Assembly: GCA_051155755.1 (NCBI GenBank)
Contig: DAXETY010000007.1
Coordinates: 1 to 47,739, forward strand
Origin: DAXETY01 sp051155755
GTDB lineage: Bacteria; Desulfobacterota; Desulfobacteria; Desulfobacterales; SG8-13
Direction of reading: 5' to 3'
DNA length: 47,739 nt
The notes below the pieces were generated by a model, which did no database searches, had not been told where the DNA came from, and worked only from the letters and a program-made list of their open reading frames with translations. A program made the translations under genes and the position numbers. Below are positions 23,879 through 34,444 of this stretch, in pieces (position 1 is the first letter of the stretch; each line of letters begins with the position of its first letter).

Positions 23879-25258
23879 ATGGACAGCAAATATAAAATCT
23901 ACGAGGCATTGAAGGCGCAGGGGCTGTCGCCGGAGCAGGAGGCGGTCATCGAGGAAGAGCTGCAAGACGACCGCGAGCACGTGGTTGCCGACGAAGGCGA
24001 TCGGCGGGGGGCGCCGCAAAAAGCGCTTTCCTTTTATGATTTCCACGACCTGCTCGATCTGCAGGCCATGACGGCCATGCAGCCGACTTACACCGCCACG
24101 GTGCGCAGCCTGGACGAATTGCTGGAACGCGACCGGCAGCGGGAAAAGGACGGCTTTCCCCGCAAGATCAATGTCGGGCGTTTGATCAAGCCCGGCAAGG
24201 GGGGCAAGACCAAGGTGGTGATCGTACCCACCACCGTGGAAGAAAAATTCATTCACGATCCCAATTTCAAACCCGCTGAAGAGGGCGAAGGGGAATCCTC
24301 CGGCGGCACCGGCGAAGGCGAAGAGGGCGAGGTCATCGGCGAGCAGCCGGTGCGTCAGACCGAAGGTCAGGGAACCGGCCCCGGCCAGGGCGAAGGCGGC
24401 GGGCACGAGCTCGAATCCAATGCCTACGACCTGGGTAAAATTTTGACCGAACAGTTTCAGCTGCCTAATCTGAAGGACAAGGGCAAGAAGCGTTCGCTGA
24501 CACGCTACACCTACGACCTGACCGACAAGCACAAGGGCTTCGGACAGATTCTCGACAAGAAAGCCACCCTGCGCAAAATCCTGGAAACCAACATTCAGCT
24601 GGGCAATGTGGCCGATTTTGACCACATCGATCCAAGCCGATTTCTGATTAGCCCGGCGGACCGGATTTTCCGGATCCTTTCCCGGGAAAAGGACTACGAA
24701 TCCCAGGCGTTGGTGTTTTTCGTTCGGGACTATTCCGGCTCCATGGCCGGCAAGACCACCGAACTGGTCGTGGCCCAGCATGTGCTGATTTACAGCTGGC
24801 TGCTGTATCAGTACGACCGCCAGGTGGAAACCCGTTTTATTCTGCACGACACCGACGCCAAGGAGGTGCCGGATTTTTACACCTACTACAATTCCACGGT
24901 GGCCGGCGGAACGCAGGTGGCATCGGCCTATCGGCTGGTCAACGAGATTGTCGACAAGGAGAATCTGGCACGGGACTATAACATTTACGTGTTTCACGGC
25001 ACCGATGGCGACGACTGGGATACCGACGGCAAGGAAGCGATCCCGGCTCTGAAAACCATGCTCCAGTATGCCAACCGGGTGGGCATTACCATCGCCGAAC
25101 ACGCCTTCCGGGCCGGCAAAAGCAGCGAGGTCGAACGGTACTTGAAGCGTTCGGAGCTGTTGGAAAAGCAGTCCAAACTGCTGCGGATGGACGTGCTGGG
25201 CGAAGACGTCAACGAGCAGCGACTCATCGAGGGCATCAAGAACCTGATATCCGAATAG
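23879..25258 (+). CDS. yeaH: YeaH-like VWA-domain protein (DUF444)
   Basis: This 459-residue protein belongs to the DUF444/YeaH family that is co-encoded with PrkA-type kinases. A charged N-terminal region with a Gly- and Glu-rich low-complexity segment (about 135-180) precedes a von Willebrand A-like domain, whose metal-adhesion motif DYSGSM starts at D284. Further VWA features are the second acidic strand region (FHGTDGDDWDTDG) and the Thr in the VAGGTQVASAY loop. Such domains bind proteins through a divalent metal. It probably scaffolds the kinase. It starts 300 bases after prkA, beyond the large palindrome, without a clear ribosome site, and ends four bases before spoVR. Confidence 0.92.
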   Translation: MDSKYKIYEALKAQGLSPEQEAVIEEELQDDREHVVADEGDRRGAPQKALSFYDFHDLLDLQAMTAMQPTYTATVRSLDELLERDRQREKDGFPRKINVGRLIKPGKGGKTKVVIVPTTVEEKFIHDPNFKPAEEGEGESSGGTGEGEEGEVIGEQPVRQTEGQGTGPGQGEGGGHELESNAYDLGKILTEQFQLPNLKDKGKKRSLTRYTYDLTDKHKGFGQILDKKATLRKILETNIQLGNVADFDHIDPSRFLISPADRIFRILSREKDYESQALVFFVRDYSGSMAGKTTELVVAQHVLIYSWLLYQYDRQVETRFILHDTDAKEVPDFYTYYNSTVAGGTQVASAYRLVNEIVDKENLARDYNIYVFHGTDGDDWDTDGKEAIPALKTMLQYANRVGITIAEHAFRAGKSSEVERYLKRSELLEKQSKLLRMDVLGEDVNEQRLIEGIKNLISE

Positions 25259-25262
25259 CCAT

Positions 25263-26915
<1,653 letters not shown>

Positions 26916-26966
26916 CAGGACCTGACCGCGGAAGGATTCTTTCCGCTTTGATAGAGGACGAGAAGA

Positions 26967-29324
26967 ATGCCGAACCCATTGAAACCGATTTCCGATGCTC
27001 CGGCCGGGGGTGACGAAGAAGAACGGTCGGACATTCGCAATGCCATGGAAAAATTCGATGCCAGCATCGGCCGTTTCGATCAGCGCGCTCCCATTTCTTT
27101 CGAGGCGTTTCTGCAGGTGCTTGTGGACAAGCCCCGATTGGTCATTCGAAATATCTTTCAGATTTTTCACGATATGATCAAACGTTACGTCGGGCAGGGC
27201 CGCGACGAATATCCGGACGATCCCGAATCGATCAGCTATGTCTGCTACGACTGCAGCAAGCTGTTCATCGAGGGGTCCGACCAACCGTTTTTTGCCGATC
27301 GGCTCTTTGCCAATCGCCTGGTCAAACTGGTGGAGGCGATGAAACGCGGCGCCCAGCAGAACAAGATCTATATCTTTCGGGGGCCGCATGGATGCGGCAA
27401 AAGCACCTTTCTGAATAACCTGCTGAAAAAATTCGAGCAGTACGCCAATACCGAAGACGGCCTGTGTTACGAGACTGTGTGGCGACTTTATCCCAAGATG
27501 CTGGGTGAGGGTGGCGAAAACACCGGCCTGGCGGCGATGGACAGCCTGCTGCAGCTTCGGGAGCACCTGGGCAAGGACGAGCTCGAAATGCTCAAGCTGC
27601 ATTCCGTGGTCAATGTCAACGAAGAGGTGATTGAAGTTCCCTGCCCCAGCCATGACAATCCGATTCTGATGATCCCCAAGGATTATCGCCGCACGTTTTT
27701 TGACGATCTGTTTCAGAACGACGAATTCAAGTGGAAGCTGTACACCGACAAAGAGTACGAATGGGTGTTCAAGGACAGCCCCTGCACGATTTGCAGCTCA
27801 CTCTACCAGGCCCTGCTCAGTCGGGTCGGCAGCCCCTCGCGGGTGTTCGAAATGTTGTACGCGCGGCCTTATCGCTTCGACCGCCGGCTGGGGGAAGGAA
27901 TCAGCGTGTACAGTCCCGGGGACCGACCCATGGGCAAAACCACTCTGACCAACGCATTCATTCAAAGCCGGATCAACGCGTTTTTGCGGGACAGCAACCA
28001 GGTCAAATACCTGTTTTCCAAATACGCCAAGACCAACAACGGTATCTATGCCCTGATGGACATCAAGTCTCACAACACCGACCGGTTGATCGAGCTGCAC
28101 AACATCATCAGCGAGGGTATTCACAAGGTCGAAGACCTCGAAGAGAATGTCAATTCGTTGCTGCTTGCGGTGATGAACCCCGAGGATCAAAAAAATATCG
28201 AAGATTTTCAATCTTTTTCAGACCGCATCGAGTATATCAACATCGCCTACGTGATGGACCTGAACACCGAGGTGGAGATCTATCGCAATATTTTCGGAAA
28301 GCACATCGACCAGAGCTTTCTGCCGCGGGTGCTGCACAATTTTGCGCGGGTGATCATCTCCACCCGGTTGAATCGCCGTTCGGAGGCAATGCTGGAGTGG
28401 ATCGGCGATCCGGAGAAATATCGGCTGTATTGTGATGAAAACCTGCAGTTGTTGAAAATGGAAATTTACACCGGCTACATCCCCAAATGGCTGCAAGAGG
28501 ATGACCGCAAGCGTCTCAACGCCAAGCGTCGGCGCATGATTATCGCCGAGTCGGAGACCGAAGGCGAGCACGGCATCTCCGGACGGGATTCGATCAAGAT
28601 ATTCAATGAGTTCTATTCCAGCTACAGCCAGGGCAACAAGCTCATCAACATGTCGCAACTCTGCAACTTTTTCACCAAGGGCCGCAAGGAGTTGAGCAAT
28701 CTGATTCCGGACGGATTTCTGGATTCGCTGCTGCGCATGTACGACTACACCATTCTCCAGGAGGTCAAGGAATCACTGTATTATTACAACGAGGAGCAGA
28801 TCGCCCGGGATATTCAAAATTACCTGTTTGCCGTCAATTTCGAACTTGGCTCGGTGGAGACCTGCAAGTACACGGGTGAAAAACTGGAAATCACCGAGGA
28901 GTTTTTTGACAGCATCGAATCGCGGCTGTTGGGTGCCGGGGCCACCCGCCTGGAACGGCTGCGTTTTCGGGAAGACACCCAGAAAGAATACACCTCAAAG
29001 ACCTTGACCCAGGAACTGCTGGTGGAAGGCAAGTCCATCATCCAGACCCGCATTTTCGACTCGCTGCACGAGCGCTATGTTTACAATTTGAAAGAAAAAG
29101 TGCTCGATCCGTTCCTGGAAAACGAAAACTTCCGCAGGGCGATCAAGGATTACGGTGAAGAGGACTTTAAAACTTACGATAAAAAGATCCGCGAGGATGT
29201 GAGCTATCTGATCAACAATTTGTGTGAGAATTTTCGCTACACCGACCAGGGCGCCAAGGAGGTATGCATGTACGTGATCGACAACGATCTGGCGCGCAAG
29301 TTTTCTTCGGATGGTCACACCTAA
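26967..29324 (+). CDS. Second, divergent PrkA-like AAA+ serine kinase
   Basis: This 785-residue protein resembles PrkA in its AAA+ domain but is longer and clearly different from the kinase at 21521. The Walker A motif is GPHGCGKST (139-147, K145). Two CxxC pairs lie within the ATPase part (C93/C96 in CYDC and C273/C276 in CTIC), suggesting a bound zinc or a redox switch that the first kinase does not have there. The C-terminal half is helical and highly charged. A short hairpin (GCGGAA / TTCCGC, 26928-26946) separates it from spoVR, and GAGGA lies just before the ATG. Pairing with PrkA, YeaH and SpoVR in one locus suggests a two-kinase complex or a kinase with a regulatory homologue. Confidence 0.87.
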   Translation: MPNPLKPISDAPAGGDEEERSDIRNAMEKFDASIGRFDQRAPISFEAFLQVLVDKPRLVIRNIFQIFHDMIKRYVGQGRDEYPDDPESISYVCYDCSKLFIEGSDQPFFADRLFANRLVKLVEAMKRGAQQNKIYIFRGPHGCGKSTFLNNLLKKFEQYANTEDGLCYETVWRLYPKMLGEGGENTGLAAMDSLLQLREHLGKDELEMLKLHSVVNVNEEVIEVPCPSHDNPILMIPKDYRRTFFDDLFQNDEFKWKLYTDKEYEWVFKDSPCTICSSLYQALLSRVGSPSRVFEMLYARPYRFDRRLGEGISVYSPGDRPMGKTTLTNAFIQSRINAFLRDSNQVKYLFSKYAKTNNGIYALMDIKSHNTDRLIELHNIISEGIHKVEDLEENVNSLLLAVMNPEDQKNIEDFQSFSDRIEYINIAYVMDLNTEVEIYRNIFGKHIDQSFLPRVLHNFARVIISTRLNRRSEAMLEWIGDPEKYRLYCDENLQLLKMEIYTGYIPKWLQEDDRKRLNAKRRRMIIAESETEGEHGISGRDSIKIFNEFYSSYSQGNKLINMSQLCNFFTKGRKELSNLIPDGFLDSLLRMYDYTILQEVKESLYYYNEEQIARDIQNYLFAVNFELGSVETCKYTGEKLEITEEFFDSIESRLLGAGATRLERLRFREDTQKEYTSKTLTQELLVEGKSIIQTRIFDSLHERYVYNLKEKVLDPFLENENFRRAIKDYGEEDFKTYDKKIREDVSYLINNLCENFRYTDQGAKEVCMYVIDNDLARKFSSDGHT

Positions 29325-29401
29325 AAATCACTTTCGGATCACGCCGGGCCATGGCCATCGGTTTGGCGCCGGCCACCGAATTAGCGCAGCGCTTGCCTCG
29401 A

Positions 29402-29593
29402 TCAGTGACAGCCTTCGACAGCCGTGCGCTGGGCCGACAGGCAGTCGCAGTATTGATCGAAGACAAAATACATGCACCGCTCGGAAAGCTTGGATTTTAC
29501 ATAAAACCGACATTCTTGCTGTTGCGCTTTTCCCTCCGCGGTACACACCGACATGACTTCCTTTTTGCAGTAGCTGATTTCTGAACGCTGCAT
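29402..29593 (-). CDS. Small cysteine-rich protein of unknown function, 63 aa
   Basis: No family is recognised. The 63-residue product has seven cysteines (9, 17, 28, 40, 48, 50, 62), including a CDC pair, and no signal peptide or membrane helix. Support for a real gene is the strong ribosome site GGAGG (reverse strand, about nine bases before the ATG at 29593) and the spread of cysteines, which suggests a metal-binding or redox fold. It stands alone between the second PrkA-like gene, with which it converges, and the end of the NosL/ABC operon. Confidence 0.65.
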   Translation of the reverse strand: MQRSEISYCKKEVMSVCTAEGKAQQQECRFYVKSKLSERCMYFVFDQYCDCLSAQRTAVEGCH

Positions 29594-29912
29594 GGTTGCA
29601 CCTCCTGCAATTTTGTTGGCTCCCTTCTCTATTTATTCTCGGCCGCAAATCAAATCAGTGTAAGGCTTTTTTATTTGATTTCTGCAGAAACCGTGCCATA
29701 TGGCGACTTCCGGTGCCTTTCAGAAAAGACGAGTGATTGCTTTACGTTGCAGTCTTGACAGCCGCGCGAATGAGGGGATCTGTCCAATATCCCGGGTTAG
29801 GCGGCCGTTTTGCGTCAACAGTCTGACGAATATGGGACATTTGCCTGGAGAGGTTGCCGCAGGTTTTGGGGCCGTGCCGGTTGAATGTTGATTGAATCGG
29901 ATTGGAAAAGTG
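29594..29912. other. Intergenic region without a recognised feature
   Basis: This gap lies downstream of the ABC/membrane-protein operon and upstream of the small Cys-rich gene, both on the minus strand. I find no convincing reading frame, hairpin with T-tract or repeat shared with other gaps. Confidence 0.45.
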
Positions 29913-30941
29913 CTATCCCCCCATCCACACGCCGTAACGCAGCCGCCAGAGGATCGGCGGCAGGCCGGCAAAAACTAGAAATACGGCCAGGGCCAGCAGG
30001 ACTCGGTCGGCGGCAGTCCGCTGCCGTTGAACGGCTGCTTCGGCAAGAATGCGGAACCGGGTAGATATTTTGGGCATGGCCCAGATTACCGAAGACTCGA
30101 AGGCAATCACGGCCAGAGCGCCGAACAGGGGGTATCCGACCCGGCGGTGTTCGGGCAAAAAAAGACACCACGGACATTGATGCTGGAGGACCTGGTAGTG
30201 ATAGGCCGCTAAAACGTTTACCAGGGTGATGGCTGCCGCCGGAATCCAGAAAACCGCCACCACCGCTGCGAGCCCCGTGCTTTTCGCGGCGGGATGACGG
30301 CGGGTCCGCAGGACGGCGACGGCCAGCAGGACGCTCAGGGCGGTGAAGATGATGATCCAGGCCGCGTCCGATATTCCGGCGGTTTGGTGGGCGTCTTCGA
30401 TGGTGCGGAATTGATCGTAGACCACCGCGCAGCAATCGACCGGACGGTACAGATCGACCCGGCGCAGGCTTTGGTAGGTGGTTACAGCGGCCAGCAGCGC
30501 CACCGGTGTTGTGCAAAGCAGGATACGGGCATTCAAGCGGGAGATCGGCTGATCCGGCCGGCTCTGGTTGAGTTTTTCGAACACGTTCCACAACAGCAGC
30601 AGCCATATCAGCAGACCCCGGAACAGCAGGGCCGGTGCGGCCTCGGCGCCCATGGACTGGATGACCCCCGTTCCGCACATGGCCCCCGGAACCAAATCCA
30701 CAAACCAGTGGGTGATGCCGATTAGAAAAACCAAAGTGGCAAAAGCAAACAGGACCGACGCCCACCGGGTGCGGATGGCGGCGGCTTCGGCATTTCTTTC
30801 CAGGTTCAGTTGCCGGCGGTTTGCGTCGGCCGGAGACCAGTCCAAAATGATATAAAAGGCCGTCAGGGCGGACATCGACAGCAGCAGCAACCCGAGCAGA
30901 TCACCGGAAAACACCGCGATGGCAGACGGATGCCAGATCAT
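29913..30941 (-). CDS. Polytopic membrane protein with CPWC motif, possible redox partner of the ABC transporter
   Basis: This 342-residue protein has about seven or eight hydrophobic helices. Cysteines sit at apparent loop positions: C89 (GAMCGTG), C170-C171 (VDCCAVV) and C256/C259 in HQCPWCLF. The CPWC motif at the edge of a helix, with a distant cysteine pair, is reminiscent of quinone-linked thiol oxidases of the VKOR/DsbB kind, but I cannot assign it to a family. Its ATG overlaps the stop of the ABC ATPase (ATGA), so it is the last gene of a five-gene operon with a NosL-like protein. A role in handling copper or thiols for cytochrome oxidase assembly is an inference from this context. 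Confidence 0.75.
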   Translation of the reverse strand: MIWHPSAIAVFSGDLLGLLLLSMSALTAFYIILDWSPADANRRQLNLERNAEAAAIRTRWASVLFAFATLVFLIGITHWFVDLVPGAMCGTGVIQSMGAEAAPALLFRGLLIWLLLLWNVFEKLNQSRPDQPISRLNARILLCTTPVALLAAVTTYQSLRRVDLYRPVDCCAVVYDQFRTIEDAHQTAGISDAAWIIIFTALSVLLAVAVLRTRRHPAAKSTGLAAVVAVFWIPAAAITLVNVLAAYHYQVLQHQCPWCLFLPEHRRVGYPLFGALAVIAFESSVIWAMPKISTRFRILAEAAVQRQRTAADRVLLALAVFLVFAGLPPILWRLRYGVWMGG

Positions 30942-31621
30942 GACAGCCTCGACAGCTGCCGGTTCTCCAATCGGTAATGACGAAGCCGGCCGGCGCTCTG
31001 CAGAACCCGCGGATCGTGTGCGGCCACCACCACCACGGCGTTGCGCTGCAGGGGCTGCGCCAGCATGGACAGGATGCGTTTGGCGCCGGCGGCATCCTGG
31101 TGGGCGGTGGGCTCGTCGGCGAACAAAAACAGCGGTTCTGCGATCAGGGCGCGGGCAACGGCGACCCGCTGGCGCTGCCCGCCGGACAGGGTGCCGGCGG
31201 TTTCGTTTCGCAGGGTATCGATTTCCAGCATTGAGAGCAGTTGCCTTGCGCGTCGCCGGCTGTCCTGCAGGGAAACCTTGCGGGGAATCATCGGCAGCAG
31301 CACGTTTTCGATTACGGTCAGGTCCGGCAGTAGACTTTGGAACTGGAACACGATACCCACGCGGCGACGCCAGCGGTCGCGGAAGGACGACAGCCAGCGG
31401 GATACGATTTGCCCCTCGACCTGGATTTCTCCCCGGGTCGGCCGCATCAGACCGGCCAGGGTGTGCAGCAGGGTGCTCTTGCCGGAGCCGGTTTCTCCTG
31501 AAATCAGCGTCAGCACGCCCGGTGGAAAGGAAGCCTGCAAAGAGGCAAGCACGCAGCGTTCCCGGCCGTCTGACAGACGGTAGGCGACATCGACGTTGCG
31601 GCAGATAATCGTTCGGTCCAT
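30938..31621 (-). CDS. ABC transporter ATP-binding protein (LolD/MacB type)
   Basis: This 227-residue ATPase has Walker A GETGSGKST (42-50), Q-loop region VFQFQSLLPDLTV (91-103), signature LSGGQRQR (145-152), Walker B LFLFADEP (164-171) and an H-loop in AAHDP. It is of the LolD/MacB/FtsE class, which drives permeases that act on periplasmic or membrane substrates and not classical import. It lies four bases after the FtsX-type permease gene, its evident partner, and overlaps the following membrane protein gene by four bases. The substrate cannot be read from sequence. Confidence 0.93.
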   Translation of the reverse strand: MDRTIICRNVDVAYRLSDGRERCVLASLQASFPPGVLTLISGETGSGKSTLLHTLAGLMRPTRGEIQVEGQIVSRWLSSFRDRWRRRVGIVFQFQSLLPDLTVIENVLLPMIPRKVSLQDSRRRARQLLSMLEIDTLRNETAGTLSGGQRQRVAVARALIAEPLFLFADEPTAHQDAAGAKRILSMLAQPLQRNAVVVVAAHDPRVLQSAGRLRHYRLENRQLSRLS

Positions 31622-31625
31622 GGGT

Positions 31626-32774
31626 TCAGGGCATTTCCCGTTCCAGCAGGTCCAGCGGGTCGGCGGTGGAGGCCTTCAGTGACGGTACCAGGGTCGCCGT
31701 TAAAAACGGCAGCAGCACCAGGCCGGCGGTCACCAGCAGAATCGGTACGGCACCGCTGGTGTCGAGCACCAGCTGCGGCGGGGCGGTTTCCCAGCCCAGC
31801 AGCAGTGACGCCGGCCAGGAGACTCCGGGCCAGAACACCAGAAGACTGGACAGAAGCATGCCGATCGCAGTTGCCGGAACACCGATCACCAGGGCCCGTA
31901 CCACCTGAACGCGGACAATGTCCCGGCTGGTCCATCCCATGGACTTGAGCAGACCGATTTCATGGCGACGGCCCAGGTGCTGGCGAACCACGGCCGCAAC
32001 CAGCAGCGCGATGGCGAGCAGACTCGGAATCATTGCGACGGTGCTGATGGCGCCCCGGCGGGCCATGGCGGCCGCGTAAAAACCGGCGGCTTCGGCGCGG
32101 GTGGAAATCTGCACCGGCCAGGGAAACGCTTCTGCCAGGTCGGGAATCAACGCTTCGGCTTCTCCGGGGAAAAACACCTCCAAGGCCAGATCACTGGCAT
32201 ATCCCGGCGGCAGTCCGAGCAGCGCGCGGGCGTCTTCGGCACTGGTGAACACCAGGTCCTGGGATACGGTGCCGCTGTCGGCCTCCATCATGGAAATGAC
32301 TTCCAGCGTGCGGGTGTCTCGGCCGCGAAGTTCGATCGAAGCGGCCGGTTTGCCTGCGATCACGCCCGGTCCCACCACGGCCTGACCCGTTGCGGGAGTG
32401 ATCGGAAGCCGGATGTTTTCGAAAGGCTCTGCCGGTACCGCGATCACCGTCACCGGTCTCAAAGGACCGTTGACCACTCCCCATATGCGCGCTTCAGCGG
32501 CCGTGATGCCCGGCACGGCTTCGGCCAGCCGCCGGGCTTCTTCCGCCGGTAGCGGCTCCCACCCGACGATGTTGACCCTGCGGAGCACCAGATCGGGGGC
32601 GTCGGCCAGAATGCGCATTGCCGTGGTGGCTGTCGCCTGGGTGAGCAGGAGCGGCACGGCCAAAACAATGATGGTGGCCAGCATGGCCACTATGACCAGT
32701 GCACTTTCCCCCGGACGCCGCAGAACATCGCGGACGGCCCAGAATATCATGGGTGTGTGCCACCGAACGCTCAT
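31626..32774 (-). CDS. ABC transporter permease (FtsX/MacB family)
   Basis: This 382-residue permease has the MacB/LolC-like plan: an N-terminal membrane helix (about 17-43), a large periplasmic domain (about 45-240) and three C-terminal helices (about 245-270, 295-320 and 345-370). The final segment (ATLVPSLKASTADPLDLLE) is the cytoplasmic end typical of FtsX-like permeases. Proteins of this design transmit ATP-driven motion to periplasmic partners, for example in lipoprotein release. The start overlaps the previous stop (ATGA at 32771-32774). The upstream NosL-like gene points to a metal or periplasmic maturation function. Confidence 0.9.
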   Translation of the reverse strand: MSVRWHTPMIFWAVRDVLRRPGESALVIVAMLATIIVLAVPLLLTQATATTAMRILADAPDLVLRRVNIVGWEPLPAEEARRLAEAVPGITAAEARIWGVVNGPLRPVTVIAVPAEPFENIRLPITPATGQAVVGPGVIAGKPAASIELRGRDTRTLEVISMMEADSGTVSQDLVFTSAEDARALLGLPPGYASDLALEVFFPGEAEALIPDLAEAFPWPVQISTRAEAAGFYAAAMARRGAISTVAMIPSLLAIALLVAAVVRQHLGRRHEIGLLKSMGWTSRDIVRVQVVRALVIGVPATAIGMLLSSLLVFWPGVSWPASLLLGWETAPPQLVLDTSGAVPILLVTAGLVLLPFLTATLVPSLKASTADPLDLLEREMP

Positions 32775-33130
32775 GGGGTTTGCAACCTCGGCAACAACAG
32801 GGTTTCGGAGGCAAGGTCGGTCGCCGGCAGTTGAGGGCTGAAACGCAGGTCCACGGTTGTCTCAGCTTCCGGTCCCAGACGGACGCGGCGGCCGGAAGGC
32901 AGCAGGGAAAGGGTTGACAGCCGAAACTGATGGGTCAGTTGCGCCGCGGATGTTACCGCTGCCGGAGTGCCTCGCAACAGCAGCAACCCAGTGGCTCCGG
33001 CTGCGAATATCGTCACAGCCGCCGCGATCGCCAAAGCCAACCGGGCAGTCGCCAGCCGGTCCCGGCGGCCGTGCTTTGCATTCGAAAGCTGCGGGTGGAT
33101 CGGATCGACTTCGGAAGCATCTGGCATCAT
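32771..33130 (-). CDS. Single-pass membrane protein of the NosL/ABC operon
   Basis: This 119-residue protein has a charged cytoplasmic N-terminus, one membrane helix (about 31-52) and a periplasmic domain of about 65 residues rich in Leu, Thr and Arg. I recognise no family. Its start forms an ATGA overlap with the nosL-like stop, and its stop overlaps the permease start, so it is translated with both. The product may link the copper protein to the permease. The much longer frame upstream of 33130 runs antiparallel to no gene but overlaps nosL in another frame and is not real. Confidence 0.75.
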   Translation of the reverse strand: MMPDASEVDPIHPQLSNAKHGRRDRLATARLALAIAAAVTIFAAGATGLLLLRGTPAAVTSAAQLTHQFRLSTLSLLPSGRRVRLGPEAETTVDLRFSPQLPATDLASETLLLPRLQTP

Positions 33131-33672
33131 GGCTGGTTTCCGGAAGCGTTGTCGCCGGTGATGGAACGCCAGCGATCGCTGTCGAGTTCCTGCAATCGAA
33201 ACACCTGATTGCCGCCGTGTCGACGCCGAAAGGTACGTACTTCTTCGGGACCGGACAGCGGCACCACGGCCGGCCCCATGGGACCGATAACATCGGAGCC
33301 TGCAACCCAGACGGCTTCCAGCGCATCCAGGGGTTGACCGGTGAAATAATTTTTGACCATGGCTCGGCGAATCCGGTGTTTCGGGTGGGCAAGGAAGATT
33401 TCGGGCTGCAGCCAGGCGCGAATCATGCACCCGGCGCTGCAGAAATAAAAGGTCGTATCGTCTTTCAGTTGAATGGCGGTGGAAAAATACGGATAGTTCA
33501 TCACGCGCATGCCGCAAACCGGACAGCGGTCTTCCGGACTCACGTGCATCGAACCGTTTGTATCCAGGGATTTGCGGCCGGGCGGGATCCCGCCGCAATT
33601 CGCCCCCGGCGGAAGCACGGCCGTCAGTGCCAGCAACAACGCCATCCCCCATGTCGTCAAACGCAAAGCCAC
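33127..33672 (-). CDS. NosL-like copper-binding protein
   Basis: This 181-residue protein has an N-terminal signal-like hydrophobic segment (about 9-22) and the NosL hallmark CPVCGM (C50, C53) followed by a Tyr/Phe-rich beta domain with a second CxxxC-like site (YFCSAGC, about 76-82). NosL binds Cu(I) in the periplasm and assists maturation of nitrous-oxide reductase; NosL-like proteins also occur without nos genes, as here, with no nosZ, nosD or nosF in the window. The start is a GTG at 33672 with GAGAGGAAA upstream. It is the first gene of the five-gene minus-strand operon. Copper delivery to the cbb3 oxidase encoded nearby is a plausible inference. Confidence 0.85.
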   Translation of the reverse strand: MALRLTTWGMALLLALTAVLPPGANCGGIPPGRKSLDTNGSMHVSPEDRCPVCGMRVMNYPYFSTAIQLKDDTTFYFCSAGCMIRAWLQPEIFLAHPKHRIRRAMVKNYFTGQPLDALEAVWVAGSDVIGPMGPAVVPLSGPEEVRTFRRRHGGNQVFRLQELDSDRWRSITGDNASGNQP

Positions 33673-33776
33673 CGCTGGATTTTCCTCTCTTCCCCGGTCC
33701 TCCGCCGCTGGCCGGAGATGCCTGGGCGAAAATGGATTCCGGTAACATTATCCCACCAACCGGGCACTGAAAAAAA

Positions 33777-33805
33777 TAAGTAGGAGATCGGGTGATTTCT
33801 GTCAA
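33777..33805 (-). promoter_or_regulatory. Candidate promoter of the NosL/ABC operon
   Basis: On the minus strand a perfect TTGACA (33805-33800) is followed after 17 bases by TACTTA (33782-33777), a weak -10. The nosL-like start is about 105 bases downstream. The rest of the divergent gap 33673-33979 shows no gene or repeat; the plus-strand promoter for the GNAT gene is not evident. Confidence 0.35.
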
Positions 33806-33979
33806 ACCCAAATTGGAAAGGTCGGCACGCCGATTTCTCATTCTCCGGTTTCCGGCAGCCTGTGACAATGGTTGCCAGAAACCGGCCGGGACTGCTATAT
33901 CTGAAACGTTTGATCATGCGGTTGACCCCCGGCGCTGTAAATTCGCACCGGTATCTGCCGCTCTCTGGAGGCGGTTGCC

Positions 33980-34444
33980 ATGCAGTGGACACGGGAGAAC
34001 TTTCTTCTTGTGGATGAACGCCGGGCCCTGGATCTGGACTTCATACACGGATTTCTGTCGGAAACCTACTGGGCCCGGGGAATTTCAAAAGAGGTTGTGG
34101 CCCGTTCTTTGGACCACTCGCTGTGTTTCATCCTTTTTCACGCCGGGCGCCCCATCGGTTTTGCTCGTCTGGTGACCGATCGCGCCACATTTGCCTATCT
34201 GGCGGATGTGTTTATCATTGTCTCTTACCGGGGAAAATCACTGGGGCGCTGGATGGTGCAGTGCATTATGGCACATCCGGAGGTACAGGGGCTCCGGCGC
34301 TGGATGCTTGCCACCCGGGACGCGCACGAATTCTATGAAGAGCTGGGCTTTCAACGCATTCGCTGCCCGGAGCGGTTCATGGAATATGTTCCTGGCAGCG
34401 CCTCCTCCACCGAGAGCGAATCGAACGGGAATATCGCCCCTTGA
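33980..34444 (+). CDS. GNAT family N-acetyltransferase
   Basis: This 154-residue enzyme has the GNAT fold: strands leading to the acetyl-CoA loop SYRGKSLGRWM (about 82-92), the preceding YLADVFI strand, and the C-terminal FYEELGFQRI segment typical of the family. It would transfer acetyl from acetyl-CoA to an amine of unknown nature. The last bases overlap the start of the next gene (TTGA), suggesting coupled translation with the DsbD/SafE-like membrane protein, a pairing that has no obvious functional reason. Confidence 0.88.
   Translation: MQWTRENFLLVDERRALDLDFIHGFLSETYWARGISKEVVARSLDHSLCFILFHAGRPIGFARLVTDRATFAYLADVFIIVSYRGKSLGRWMVQCIMAHPEVQGLRRWMLATRDAHEFYEELGFQRIRCPERFMEYVPGSASSTESESNGNIAP

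Noticed and set aside
33127..33672. Nitrous-oxide reductase maturation cluster
   Set aside because: Only a NosL-like protein is found; nosZ, nosD and the NosF/NosY pair are not present and the ABC permease is of the FtsX type.
32857..33783. Open frame of 308 codons on the plus strand across nosL and its neighbour
   Set aside because: Antisense to two supported, overlapping genes; low-complexity Arg/Gly/Pro composition and no start signal.
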